Source: an uncultured Bacteroidales bacterium (GTDB lineage: Bacteria > Bacteroidota > Bacteroidia > Bacteroidales > UBA932). From it: a stretch of 64,000 nucleotides of DNA. The position numbers were made by a program, and so were the translations under genes. The stretch is from positions 62,001 through 126,000 of the forward strand of contig ONDF01000003.1 in the NCBI GenBank assembly GCA_900316525.1, in the 5' to 3' direction. The notes below the pieces were generated by a model. The model saw only the letters and a program-made list of their open reading frames with translations, made no database searches and was not told where the DNA came from. Positions 18,039-27,800 of the stretch are shown piece by piece; positions within the stretch are counted from its first letter, which is position 1; each line of letters opens with the position of its first letter.

Positions 18039-20258
18039 TTATTTCCGGCCCTTCTTCAGTTTTTCCCGCTCGGCCTTCAACGCCCCCTTCCGGGGCGTCG
18101 AGGAGCCTTTCCTGGCCGCCCGGCCCGGCTTGCGCGGCCGGTTGGGCATCGGGGCCTCGGTGAGGGATTCGATGTATTCGTCCTCGGAGGGCACGGGTTC
18201 GTTTTCGTGTTCCGGTTCCACGAGCTCGTAGTCCAGGAGCTTCTGCTCCAGGTTGGTGCCCTTGACGCGGATGCGGAGCGGGTCGCCGAGCTTGATGACG
18301 CCGTGGTGGCGCCGGCCGACGGCGCGGTAGTGGTCCTCGTCGAAGTCGTAGAAGTCCGACCGGATGGTCCGGTACGGGATCATGCCCTCGATCTTGGTGG
18401 GCTCGATCTCCACGTAGATGCCCCACTGGGTGACGCCGGACACGTGGCCGTCGAATTCCTGGCCCACCTTGTCCTCCATGAACTCCACGAGCTTGTACTT
18501 GACGCTCTCGCGCTCGGCCTCCGCGGCGATGACTTCACGCTCGGAAGCGTGCTTGCACTGGGCCGTGTAGTAGTCCAGGGACTGGGAATCGGCCCCGTGG
18601 AGGTACATCGCGAGGAGGCGGTGCACCATCACGTCCGGATAGCGGCGGATCGGGGAGGTGAAATGCGTGTAGAACTTGAACGCCAGGCCGTAATGGCCGA
18701 TGTTGTCGGTGCTGTAGCAGGCCTTCGCCATGGACCGGAGCGCCAGGATCTGGATGGCGCCCAGCTCCGGCTTCTCCTTGGCGTCGGCGAGGAGGTTGTT
18801 CAGCGAGAGGGCGATGTCCTTGCCGCTGCCGATGGGCCCCATCTTGAAGCCCAGGTTGCCGGCGAATTCGCGGAGGCCGGTGAGCTTCTCGAGGTTGGGC
18901 TCGTCGTGGACGCGGTAGACGAAGGTCTTGGGATTCGCCAGGGCCTTGCCGCCCATCTTGCCGCCCGAGGCGACGAACTCCGCCACGGAGCGGTTCGCCA
19001 GGAGCATGAACTCCTCGATGAGCCAGTTGGCTTCCTTCGAGAACTTCTGGTGCACGCCGACGGGCTTGCCGTTCTCGTCGATGTCGACCTTCATCTCGGG
19101 GCGGTCGAAATTGACGGCGCCGGCCGCAAAACGCCGCTTGCGCAGGATGAGGGCCAGCTTGTTGAGCCGGAGGACGGCTTCCTTCACCTCGTCCGGGACG
19201 ATCCCGCACTCGGATCCGGCGCCGAAATCCTGCTTCATCGCCTCGTCGCCCGCGTCGATGATCTCCTGGGCCAGCTCATAGGAGAACCGGTAGTCGGAGG
19301 TGATCATCGTCCGGCCGAACCAGGGGTTGATGACCTTGGCCATCGGGGTGATCTCGAAGACGGCGGAGAAGGTGAGCTTCTCCTCGTGCGGACGGAGGGA
19401 GCAGAGCTTGTTGGAGAGCTTTTCCGGGAGCATGGGCACGGTGCGGTCCACCAGGTAGACGGAGGTGCCGCGGGCCTGGGCCTCGATGTCCACGGGAGTG
19501 CCCGGTTTCACGTAGTAGGTGACGTCGGCGATATGGACGCCCACCTCGAAGTTACCGTTGTCCAGCTTGCGGAAGGACAGGGCGTCGTCGTAGTCCTTGG
19601 CGTCGGCCGGGTCGATGGTGAAAGTGAGGGTCTTGCGGAAGTCCTTGCGGCCGGCGCGGTCCTTGTCGGTGATTTCGTCGGAAATCTGGTCCGCCGCGTT
19701 CTCCACGGCCTTGTCGAACTTGTACGGAAGGCCGAACTCCGCCAGGATGGCGTGCATTTCGGTGTCGTTCTCGCCCGGCATGCCCAGGATGTCCACGACG
19801 TGGCCGATGGGGCCGGCTTCGCCCCGCGGCCACTCGTCCACGACGGCCGCGACCTTCATGCCGCGCACGCCGCCTTCCGGGACGGGCACCGAGATGTCAT
19901 AGGGCATCGTCTTGGAGGACATCAGCACCCAGGCCTGCTTCCCGACGATATGGAGGATGCCCACGAAGGGCTTCTTGGAACGTTCTACGATGGCGACGAT
20001 CTCGCCGCTGCGGCGCCGCACGTTGCCTACCCGCTCCTGGGTGACGGCCACCCGCACGGTATCCCCGTGCAGGGCGCCCCGGGTCTTGGAGGCCTTGACG
20101 AAGACGTCTTCCTCCTGTCCTTCGATGCGGACGAACACGAATCCCTCTCGGGACATCATCGCAGTCCCCACGTATTCGGGGACGACTCGTACTTTCTTCT
20201 GCCGCTTCAGCCCCAGTTCTTTCCGGTTACGCGCCCGGTCGCCTCTTCTTTTGCTCAT
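18039..20258 (-). CDS. rnr: Ribonuclease R
   Basis: 739 residues from ATG 20258 (MSKRRGDRARN); an ATG at 20273 sits at the predicted transcription start and is less likely. Domains: basic N-terminus, cold-shock/OB domains (about 25-190), the RNB catalytic domain with DPADAKDYDDALSF (magnesium-binding aspartates), an S1 domain (about 600-680) and a basic Arg/Lys-rich tail. It is a processive 3'-5' exoribonuclease that digests structured RNA. Its stop is 1 nt from the convergent redox-fusion stop, leaving no room for a terminator between them. Confidence 0.95.
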   Translation of the reverse strand: MSKRRGDRARNRKELGLKRQKKVRVVPEYVGTAMMSREGFVFVRIEGQEEDVFVKASKTRGALHGDTVRVAVTQERVGNVRRRSGEIVAIVERSKKPFVGILHIVGKQAWVLMSSKTMPYDISVPVPEGGVRGMKVAAVVDEWPRGEAGPIGHVVDILGMPGENDTEMHAILAEFGLPYKFDKAVENAADQISDEITDKDRAGRKDFRKTLTFTIDPADAKDYDDALSFRKLDNGNFEVGVHIADVTYYVKPGTPVDIEAQARGTSVYLVDRTVPMLPEKLSNKLCSLRPHEEKLTFSAVFEITPMAKVINPWFGRTMITSDYRFSYELAQEIIDAGDEAMKQDFGAGSECGIVPDEVKEAVLRLNKLALILRKRRFAAGAVNFDRPEMKVDIDENGKPVGVHQKFSKEANWLIEEFMLLANRSVAEFVASGGKMGGKALANPKTFVYRVHDEPNLEKLTGLREFAGNLGFKMGPIGSGKDIALSLNNLLADAKEKPELGAIQILALRSMAKACYSTDNIGHYGLAFKFYTHFTSPIRRYPDVMVHRLLAMYLHGADSQSLDYYTAQCKHASEREVIAAEAERESVKYKLVEFMEDKVGQEFDGHVSGVTQWGIYVEIEPTKIEGMIPYRTIRSDFYDFDEDHYRAVGRRHHGVIKLGDPLRIRVKGTNLEQKLLDYELVEPEHENEPVPSEDEYIESLTEAPMPNRPRKPGRAARKGSSTPRKGALKAEREKLKKGRK

Positions 20259-20277
20259 AGATTTTCCTTTCATTATG

Positions 20278-20310
20278 CAAATATAATCATTATCTTTGTG
20301 AGAATGACAA
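20278..20310 (-). promoter_or_regulatory. Putative rnr promoter
   Basis: On the minus strand TATATTTG (20278-20285) follows a TTG (20308-20310) after 22 nt, slightly longer than the usual 19-21. It would start transcription near 20273, which supports the rnr start at 20258. Confidence 0.45.
20291..20298 (+). promoter_or_regulatory. Putative -7 box for the glycosidase cluster
   Basis: TATCTTTG matches TAnnTTTG and would start near 20303, 32 nt before the first ATG. It lies only 5 nt from the rnr -7 box on the other strand. The -33 region reads TTTC, not TTG, so support is partial. Confidence 0.5.
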
Positions 20311-20334
20311 CCGACTAAACCAATCGTTTCACTT

Positions 20335-21048
20335 ATGTCCATGACCTTTTTCCGGCGGCTCTTCGTTTCCGCCATCGCCCTGGGCCTTTTCGCGGCGCTG
20401 CCCGCCCACGCCCAGCTGGACCTCTCATACCACAAGCCCGTCCTGGAGGACTACTTCGCCCCCGCGGGCGTCGCTCCCGCCACCCCGGACGCCGACGGCT
20501 TCATCCGCCGCTGGTCGCTCCTGGAGCCCATCGCCAAGCCGGAAATCCGCACCAACGCCATCTTCGACGACAGCTACCTGAACGACGAATTCGCGAAAAT
20601 CCACTTCCCGGACCAGATGACCATCGTCCCGAAGGACGGACAGAAGGTCAAGCTGGACAAGAAGACCAGGCTCGCCTGGCACTGCTACGACAGCAAGCGC
20701 TACAACGTGAAGCTCTACCGCTTCGCCACCGGCCTCGGCCTGCATCCGACCGAGGCGCTCTACCTGGCCGTGACCGTGCTCAACATCCCCGAAGACGTCA
20801 CCGTACGCCTTTCCGTCGGCTCCAATTCCGGTTCCAAGTGGTGGATCGACGGCGAGGAAGCCCTCCTCCTGTCCGGCGACCGCCGCATGGTGGTGGACGA
20901 CTGCGTCTCCCGCCGGATTACCCTCAAGGCCGGCCGCCACGTCCTCCGGGGCGCCGTCATCAACGGCCCGGGCATGAGCGACTTCTGCGTCCGCTTCCTC
21001 GACGGAGCGGGCCGCCCGTACACGAACTTCACCGTCACCAACCAATAA
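20335..21048 (+). CDS. Secreted protein of unknown function
   Basis: 237 residues with a Sec signal ending LPAHAQ (about residue 27). The mature part looks all-beta, with WWIDGEEALLLSGDRR and a closing segment LKAGRHVLRGAVING, in the style of PA14-like or jelly-roll accessory domains that bind carbohydrate, but no named family is recognised with certainty. It is the first gene of a plus-strand run of glycosidases, 10 nt before the GH43 gene, so a role with secreted glycan enzymes is plausible. No catalytic motif was identified. Confidence 0.65.
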   Translation: MSMTFFRRLFVSAIALGLFAALPAHAQLDLSYHKPVLEDYFAPAGVAPATPDADGFIRRWSLLEPIAKPEIRTNAIFDDSYLNDEFAKIHFPDQMTIVPKDGQKVKLDKKTRLAWHCYDSKRYNVKLYRFATGLGLHPTEALYLAVTVLNIPEDVTVRLSVGSNSGSKWWIDGEEALLLSGDRRMVVDDCVSRRITLKAGRHVLRGAVINGPGMSDFCVRFLDGAGRPYTNFTVTNQ

Positions 21049-21058
21049 TCCGCACGCC

Positions 21059-22507
21059 ATGAAAAAGATCGCTCTCTACCTCATCGCCTTCCTCCTGACG
21101 GCCCTGTATGCGATTCCCGCTGCGGCCCAGATCGGCAACGTCTACATCCACGACCCGTCCACGATCGTCAAGTGCGACGGCAAATACTATACTTTCGGCA
21201 CAGGCGCCGGCGGCCTCATCTCGGAGGACGGCTGGACCTGGCATGACGGCGCCGTCCGCACCGGCGGCGGCGTGGCCCCGGACGTCATCAAGATCGGCGA
21301 CCGCTACCTCGTGTCCTACAGCGCCGGCTATCCCGGCACCGAAGGCAAGACCCGCGGCAACGTCACCACCATGTGGACCAAGACCCTGGATCCCCAGTCC
21401 CCCGACTTCGGCTACACCGAACCCGAACTCGTGGCCTGGGCGGGGGATGACGAAGACTGCTGGGCCATCGACCCGGCCTTCCTGCTCGATCCCACCACCG
21501 GACGCCTCTGGTGCTCGTACGGCACCTACTTCGGCGCCATCCGCATCGTCGAGCTGGATCCCGGGACAGGCAAGCGGGTCGCCGGCAACAAGGCCGTCGA
21601 CATCGCCATCGACTGCGAGGCCACGGCCCTGATGTACAAGGACGGCTGGTACTACCTGCTGGGCACCCACGGCACCTGCTGCGACGGCGTCAACTCCACC
21701 TACAACATCGTCTGCGGCCGTTCCCGCAGCGTGACCGGCCCGTATCTGGACAACATGGGCCGTGACATGCTCCAGGGCGGCGGCAAGATGGTCCTGTCCG
21801 CGGGCAACCGCGCCACCGGCCCCGGCCACTTCGGCTGGTACGTCGAGGAAGAGGGCGTGGAGAAGATGTCCTTCCACTACGAGGCGGACTACAACCGCAG
21901 CGGCCGCAGCGTCCTCGCCGTGCGCTCCCTGCTCTGGAAGAACGGCTGGCCGGTGGCGGCCGACCCGTTCAAGGAAGGAACCTACGAGATCGAGTCCGAG
22001 CGCCGCGGCTACGCGCTGGAGCTCGCCGTCGACTTCGTGCGCCAGCAGGGTGGAATGCGGGCCTTCCGCATCGATCCCAACGAACCCGTCGTCTCCCTGG
22101 CCGAGCAGACGCTCGAGGAGGTGGAGGACCGCTGGCCCGCCGGCGAGATTCCCGTCCGCGCGGGCGACTACATGTTCCGTCCGCACCAGCGCTGGACCGT
22201 CACGGCCGTGCCCGACAAGGGCGGCTACCTCGGCGCTCCGTACTACAAGATCACCATCGCCGGCACCGAGCGGGCCCTGGCCGTGGACGAGGACGGCGAA
22301 CTCATGGCCGTTCCGGCCTACACCGGCGCCGACAACGAGCTCTGGCGCATCGAACAGCTCACCGACGGCACCTTCCGCATCCTGACCAAGGTGGCCTGCA
22401 AATGCGGGAAGCAGCGCTGCCTCCTGAGCACGGGCGACAGCACGGTCGCGATGGGCGACTTCGATTTCTCGAGCGACAACTGCAAGTGGAACTTCCGTGA
22501 CAGATAA
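21059..22507 (+). CDS. Secreted GH43 glycosidase with C-terminal ricin-like domain
   Basis: 482 residues with a Sec signal ending AIPAAAQ. The five-bladed propeller of GH43 is seen with the catalytic set in order: Asp32 (HDPS, base), Asp138 (AIDPAFL, pKa modulator) and Glu187 (CEATALM, acid). After about residue 360 a ricin-type beta-trefoil-like region follows (RWTV...ELWRIEQLTDGTFRI), likely carbohydrate binding. GH43 enzymes mostly act on alpha-L-arabinofuranosides, beta-xylosides or beta-galactosides; the subfamily cannot be set here. It lies 6 nt before the GH3 gene. Confidence 0.85.
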   Translation: MKKIALYLIAFLLTALYAIPAAAQIGNVYIHDPSTIVKCDGKYYTFGTGAGGLISEDGWTWHDGAVRTGGGVAPDVIKIGDRYLVSYSAGYPGTEGKTRGNVTTMWTKTLDPQSPDFGYTEPELVAWAGDDEDCWAIDPAFLLDPTTGRLWCSYGTYFGAIRIVELDPGTGKRVAGNKAVDIAIDCEATALMYKDGWYYLLGTHGTCCDGVNSTYNIVCGRSRSVTGPYLDNMGRDMLQGGGKMVLSAGNRATGPGHFGWYVEEEGVEKMSFHYEADYNRSGRSVLAVRSLLWKNGWPVAADPFKEGTYEIESERRGYALELAVDFVRQQGGMRAFRIDPNEPVVSLAEQTLEEVEDRWPAGEIPVRAGDYMFRPHQRWTVTAVPDKGGYLGAPYYKITIAGTERALAVDEDGELMAVPAYTGADNELWRIEQLTDGTFRILTKVACKCGKQRCLLSTGDSTVAMGDFDFSSDNCKWNFRDR

Positions 22508-22513
22508 AGAAAG

Positions 22514-24832
22514 ATGAGAAGACCGTTCATCCTCGCGGCAGCGGCCTGCCTTTCCGCCACCGTTGTCATCCTCGCCGGATGCAATGGCAAAACTCCGCTG
22601 TACAAAGATGCAAACCGCTCCGCGGAGGAGCGGGCCGACGACCTGCTGAAGCGGATGACTGTCGAGGAGAAGCTCGGGCAGCTCATCTGCCCGCTGGGCT
22701 GGCCGATGTACGAAAAGGTGTCGGCCGACAGCGTCACCATCTCCGACGCCTATCGGGATTTCATCCAGAACCAGCACGGAGGAATGCTCTGGGCCACGTT
22801 CCGGGCCGATCCGTGGACCAAGAAGACGCTGGAGACGGGACTGGATCCCACGCTCGCGGCGAAGGCGTACAACGCCTTGCAGCGCTACGCGATGGACTCG
22901 ACCCGGCTCGGCATCCCCATCATCCTGGCCGAGGAGGCGCCGCACGGGCACATGGCCATCGGCACGACGGTGTTCCCCACCTCGATCGGCCTGGCGTCGA
23001 CCTGGGACACGGAACTGGTGGAACTCGTGGGTGAAACCATCGGCACGGAACTGCAGGCGCAGGGGGCGACCATCGGCTACGGCCCGGTCATCGACCTGGC
23101 CCGCGAACCGCGCTGGTCCCGCGTGGAGGAAACCTACGGCGAGGACGTGCATCTCACCTCGGAAATGGCTTCCGCGATGGTGCGGGGCACCTCCTCGAAG
23201 GGCGTGATTTCCACCCTGAAGCATTTCGTGGCCTACGGCGTCCCGGAGGGCGGCCATAACGGAAACCCGTCCATCATCGGGATGCGCGACCTGAAGGAGA
23301 ACGTCCTGCCCACTTTCAAGTCCGCCATCGACGCGGGCGCCCTGTCCGTGATGACGTCCTACAATTCTCTGGACGGCATTCCCACCACCTGCAACCCGGA
23401 GCTCCTGACCGGCGTCCTGCGCGACGAATGGGGCTTCAAGGGCTTCGTGGTCAGCGACCTGGAGAGCATCGACGGCCTCGCCCGGGACCACAAGGTCGCC
23501 GCGGACAAGCAGGAAGCCGGCGAGCTGTCGCTCAACGCCGGCGTGGACGTAGATCTGGGCGCGAACTGCTTCTCGCTCCTGAAGGAATCCGTGGAGAAAG
23601 GCCGCGTGAGCAAGGCCGTCCTGGACCGCGCCGTAAAGCGCGTCCTCGTCCGCAAGTTCGAAGCGGGCCTGTTCGACCACCCCTATGTCGATGAAACCGC
23701 GGCCGCGGGCCTCGTCCGCACCCCCGAGCACATCCAAGTGGCCGCGCAGGCCGCCCGGGAAGGCGTCGTCCTCCTCAAGAACAACGGCGTCCTGCCGCTG
23801 TCGAAGGGGATGACCGTCGCCCTCATCGGCCCGAACGCCGACAACCAGTACAACCAGCTGGGCGACTACACCGCCCCGCAGGCGGAGGACCACGTGGTCA
23901 CGATGAAGGAAGGGCTCGAGGCCAAGGGCATCGACGTCCATTACGTGAAGGGCTGCGCCGTGCGTGACAAGGAGAACTCCACCATCGCGCAGGCGCTCGT
24001 CGCCACGATGCTGTCCGATGTCGCCGTGGTCGTGGTGGGAGGCTCCTCCGCCCGAGACTTCAAGACCAAGTACATCGACACCGGCGCCGCCGTCGTGGAC
24101 GAGGAATCCGTCTCCGACATGGAGGCCGGCGAAGGCTTCGACCGGGCGTCGCTGGAGCTCCTGGGCCTCCAGAACGAGCTGCTGAAGGCCGTCCGGGCCG
24201 TCGGAAAGCCCGTCGTGGTGGTATATGTCGAAGGCCGTCCGCTGGATAAGAAATGGGCCGCGGAAAAGGCCGACGCCCTCCTGACGATGTGGTATCCCGG
24301 CGGCGAAGGCGGCACGGCCCTGGCCGATGTCCTGTTCGGCGACTACAACCCGGCCGGACGCCTCCCCGTGAGCGTTCCCCGCGACGCGGGCCAGCTTCCG
24401 GTCTATTACAACAAGAAGAATCCGCGCGGCCACGACTACGTGGAAATGTCCGCCGATCCGCTCTATCCTTTCGGCTACGGCCTGAGCTACACGACCTTCG
24501 AGTATTCCGGCCTCACCGTCTCCGGCCGCGTCCCCGATGTGGAAGTGACCGTCAACGTGAAGAACACCGGTTCCCGCGACGGCGACGAGGTGGTCCAGCT
24601 GTACGTCGTGGACCCGCTCGCCTCCACCGTCCGGCCGCGGAAGCAGCTCCGCGCCTTCGACCGCGTGTTCGTCAAGGCCGGCGAGACGGTTCCCGTCACC
24701 CTGAAGCTCGGGGCCGATGCGTTCTCGCTCGTGAATGCCGCCGGCGACACCGTCACCGAACGCGGCGACTTCCTTCTCCAGGTGGGCGCCTCCTCCGAGG
24801 ACATCCGCCTCACTGAAACGATAACCTATTGA
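22514..24832 (+). CDS. GH3 beta-glycosidase lipoprotein
   Basis: 772 residues with lipobox ILAGC at Cys23. The GH3 N-terminal barrel carries IGYGPVIDLAREPRWSR, LKHFVAYG and the nucleophile Asp315 in VVSDLESI. Next come the alpha/beta sandwich (about 420-620) and a C-terminal fibronectin-III-like domain (YPFGYGLSYTTFEYS and beyond). These exo-enzymes release terminal beta-glucose, xylose or related sugars; specificity is open. It is tightly packed with GH43 upstream and GH2 downstream (2-nt gap), so one transcript is likely. Confidence 0.92.
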   Translation: MRRPFILAAAACLSATVVILAGCNGKTPLYKDANRSAEERADDLLKRMTVEEKLGQLICPLGWPMYEKVSADSVTISDAYRDFIQNQHGGMLWATFRADPWTKKTLETGLDPTLAAKAYNALQRYAMDSTRLGIPIILAEEAPHGHMAIGTTVFPTSIGLASTWDTELVELVGETIGTELQAQGATIGYGPVIDLAREPRWSRVEETYGEDVHLTSEMASAMVRGTSSKGVISTLKHFVAYGVPEGGHNGNPSIIGMRDLKENVLPTFKSAIDAGALSVMTSYNSLDGIPTTCNPELLTGVLRDEWGFKGFVVSDLESIDGLARDHKVAADKQEAGELSLNAGVDVDLGANCFSLLKESVEKGRVSKAVLDRAVKRVLVRKFEAGLFDHPYVDETAAAGLVRTPEHIQVAAQAAREGVVLLKNNGVLPLSKGMTVALIGPNADNQYNQLGDYTAPQAEDHVVTMKEGLEAKGIDVHYVKGCAVRDKENSTIAQALVATMLSDVAVVVVGGSSARDFKTKYIDTGAAVVDEESVSDMEAGEGFDRASLELLGLQNELLKAVRAVGKPVVVVYVEGRPLDKKWAAEKADALLTMWYPGGEGGTALADVLFGDYNPAGRLPVSVPRDAGQLPVYYNKKNPRGHDYVEMSADPLYPFGYGLSYTTFEYSGLTVSGRVPDVEVTVNVKNTGSRDGDEVVQLYVVDPLASTVRPRKQLRAFDRVFVKAGETVPVTLKLGADAFSLVNAAGDTVTERGDFLLQVGASSEDIRLTETITY

Positions 24833-24834
24833 CT

Positions 24835-27800
24835 ATGAAAAATATATCGATATTTCTCGCCCTATTGCTCCCGGTCTTTGCCACCGCCCAGAACCTGCCT
24901 TGCTGGCAGGACGTGGACGTGACGAGCGTGAACGCCGAAACCCGGCGCACCGAAGCCGTCTGGTTCGCCAGCCGGGCCGACGCCCTGTCCAAGGGCTTCC
25001 GGGAGAGCGAGAACTACGTGGACCTGAACGGGACGTGGGACTTCAAGTATTTCGACGATTACCACGAGATGGAGAGATTTCTCGGCTCCGCTCGAAATGA
25101 CAGCTGGGATTCGATCCAGGTGCCGGGGAACTGGGAGGTGCAAGGATACGGCGTCGCCATCTACACGAACATCCCGTACGATTTCTGCCCGAAGGATCCG
25201 CAGCCGCCCACGCTGCCGGAGGTCTTCCCCGCCGCCCTCTACCACCGGACGTTCACGGTGCCCGACGGCTGGAAGGGCCGGACGGTCTTCCTGAACCTCG
25301 CCGGCATCAAGTCCGGCACGTATGTCTATGTGAACGGGAAGGAGATCGGCTACTCCGAGGATTCCAAGAGCCTCGCCCGGTTCGACATTACCCAGGCCCT
25401 GAAGGAAGGCGACAACGAACTGATCCTCAAGGTATTCCGCTACACCACCGCCTCCTGGCTGGAGTGCCAGGATTTCTGGCGCATCAGCGGCATCGAGCGG
25501 GACGTGTACCTGTCCAGCGAGAAGACGCCGGTCCGCTTCGACTTCAGCGTCGTCTCCACCCTGGACCCCACGCTTTCCAAGGGCGTCTTCCAGCTGAAAA
25601 TGCGCGCAGAGGCCCGGGCCGACGTGTCCTACGAACTCCTCGACCAGCACGGCGAAACGGTCGCCGACGCCCTCTACGACTTCACCGGCGAATTGACCAC
25701 GGTGGCCGACACCATCCCGGACGTGCGGAAATGGTCGGCCGAAACCCCGGAACTGTACACGCTCCTCCTGAAAGTCAACGGGGAATACACCCGCTTCCAC
25801 GTGGGCTTCCGCCGCATCGAGATCGCCACCGTCAAGGACGGGGAACGCGACGTGAAGGCCCTGCTCGTGAACGGGCAGCCCGTCAAGTTCAAGGGCGTGA
25901 ACATGCACGAGCACAACCCCTACACCGGCCACTACCAGACCCGGGAGAACATCCTGGAGGACCTGAAACTCATGAAGATGGCCAACATCAACGCCATCCG
26001 CACCTGCCACTACCCGCAGCCGCGGGAGTTCTACGAGCTCTGCGACAGCCTCGGCTTCTATGTCTATGACGAGGCGAACATCGAGTCCCACGGCATGGGC
26101 TACAAGCTGGACCGCACCCTCGGCAACAACGCCGCCTGGCAGGCCAAACATCTGGACCGCGTCCTGAACATGTACCACCGCACGGCGAATTATCCGTGCG
26201 TGACCATCCTCTCCCTCGGCAACGAGGCCGGCAACGGCGTGAACTTCTACGAGGCCTACCGCGTGCTGAAAGCCCTGGAGAAGGACGGCCAGAACCGTCC
26301 CGTGTGCTACGAACGGGCGGAAAGGGAGTGGAACACGGACATGCTCGTCCCCCAGTACCCCGGCGCCGACTGGTTCGCCCGGATGGGCGAGAAGGAGAGC
26401 GGCCGACCGGTCGTCCCCTCCGAATACGCCCACGCGATGGGCAACTCCACCGGCTCCCTCGACCTCCAATGGGAACAGATCTACGCCCACACGCATCTGC
26501 AGGGCGGATTCATCTGGGACTGGGTGGACCAGGGCCTGTACGACGCCGAGAAGGGATGGACCTACGGCGGCGACTACGGCGTGGACGCTCCCTCCGACGC
26601 GAACTTCCTTTGCAACGGAATCGTCAATCCCGACCGGGACCCGCACCCCGGCTACTATGAGGTCAAGCACGTCTACCAGGACATCGCCATTACCGGCGTC
26701 GCCCCGGAAGAAGGCCGATATACCATCCAGAACCGCTTCTATTTCAAGGATTTGAGTGACTATGCGGTCCGCTGGCGCCTCGAGCGGGATGGAAAGCCGG
26801 TCCGGAAAGGCAAGCTGACCTTCTCCACCCCGGCCCAGGGTTCCGAGGAATTCACCGTGGAGATTCCGAAACGGAAGCTCCGCAAGAGGGGCGAGTACCG
26901 GATCTTCTTCGAGACGGAAACCACCCGCGCGCTGCCGCTGCTCGCCAAGGGCACCGTCGTCGCCGCGGACGAGGTCCTCGTGAAGGACACGGGCGCGCCG
27001 AAGGCGTACAAGTCCCGCCGCGCGGCGGAAGTGACGGAAAGCGAGTCCGAAATCCGCCTCGAGGCCGGCAAGGGCGCGCTCGTCTTCGACAAGGCCCTCG
27101 GCATTGTCCGGAGCTATCAGTACAAGGAGCACGACCTGTTCGATCCCGATTTCGGCCTGCGCCCGAACTTCTGGCGCGGCCCCACCGACAACGACTACGG
27201 CAACAACCAGCCCTACCGGGCCTACGCCTGGAAAGAAGCCTCCCAGGCCTTCCAGTTGAAGGCGGACCCTGAGCTTGTCGAAGGGCCGCCATCCACCATC
27301 CGAGTCACCTACGCCCTGCCGGGCGGATGCACGATGGCCGTGGACTACACCCTCCTCTCCGGCGGCCTCCTGAAGATCGCGGCCGCCTTCCACGGCGCCG
27401 AGAAGAAGCCCGTGGACATCCCGCGCATCGGCTTCCGCTTCCGCGTGAAGGAGAATGACTTCCGGTATTTCGGCCGCGGCCCGGTGGAGAACTACATCGA
27501 CCGCAACACGGGCACCTTCAAGTCCGTCTTCACGACGAAGGCCTCCGACGAGTTCTACCCGTATGTCCGGCCGCAGGAAACCGGCCACCACACGGAGACC
27601 GAGTGGCTGGCCACGAAGCCGTTGACCATCGTCGCGGACGGTTCCTTCGAATTCAGCGCCCTCCGCCACAGCGTCGAGGACCTCGACAGCGAGGAGTCCG
27701 GACAGCCGTTCCAGTGGACCAACTTCGACACCCCGCCCGTCCACGACGAGGAAGAGGCCGCGAAGTACCACAAACGTCATCAGACCCACCTCTGCGACGT

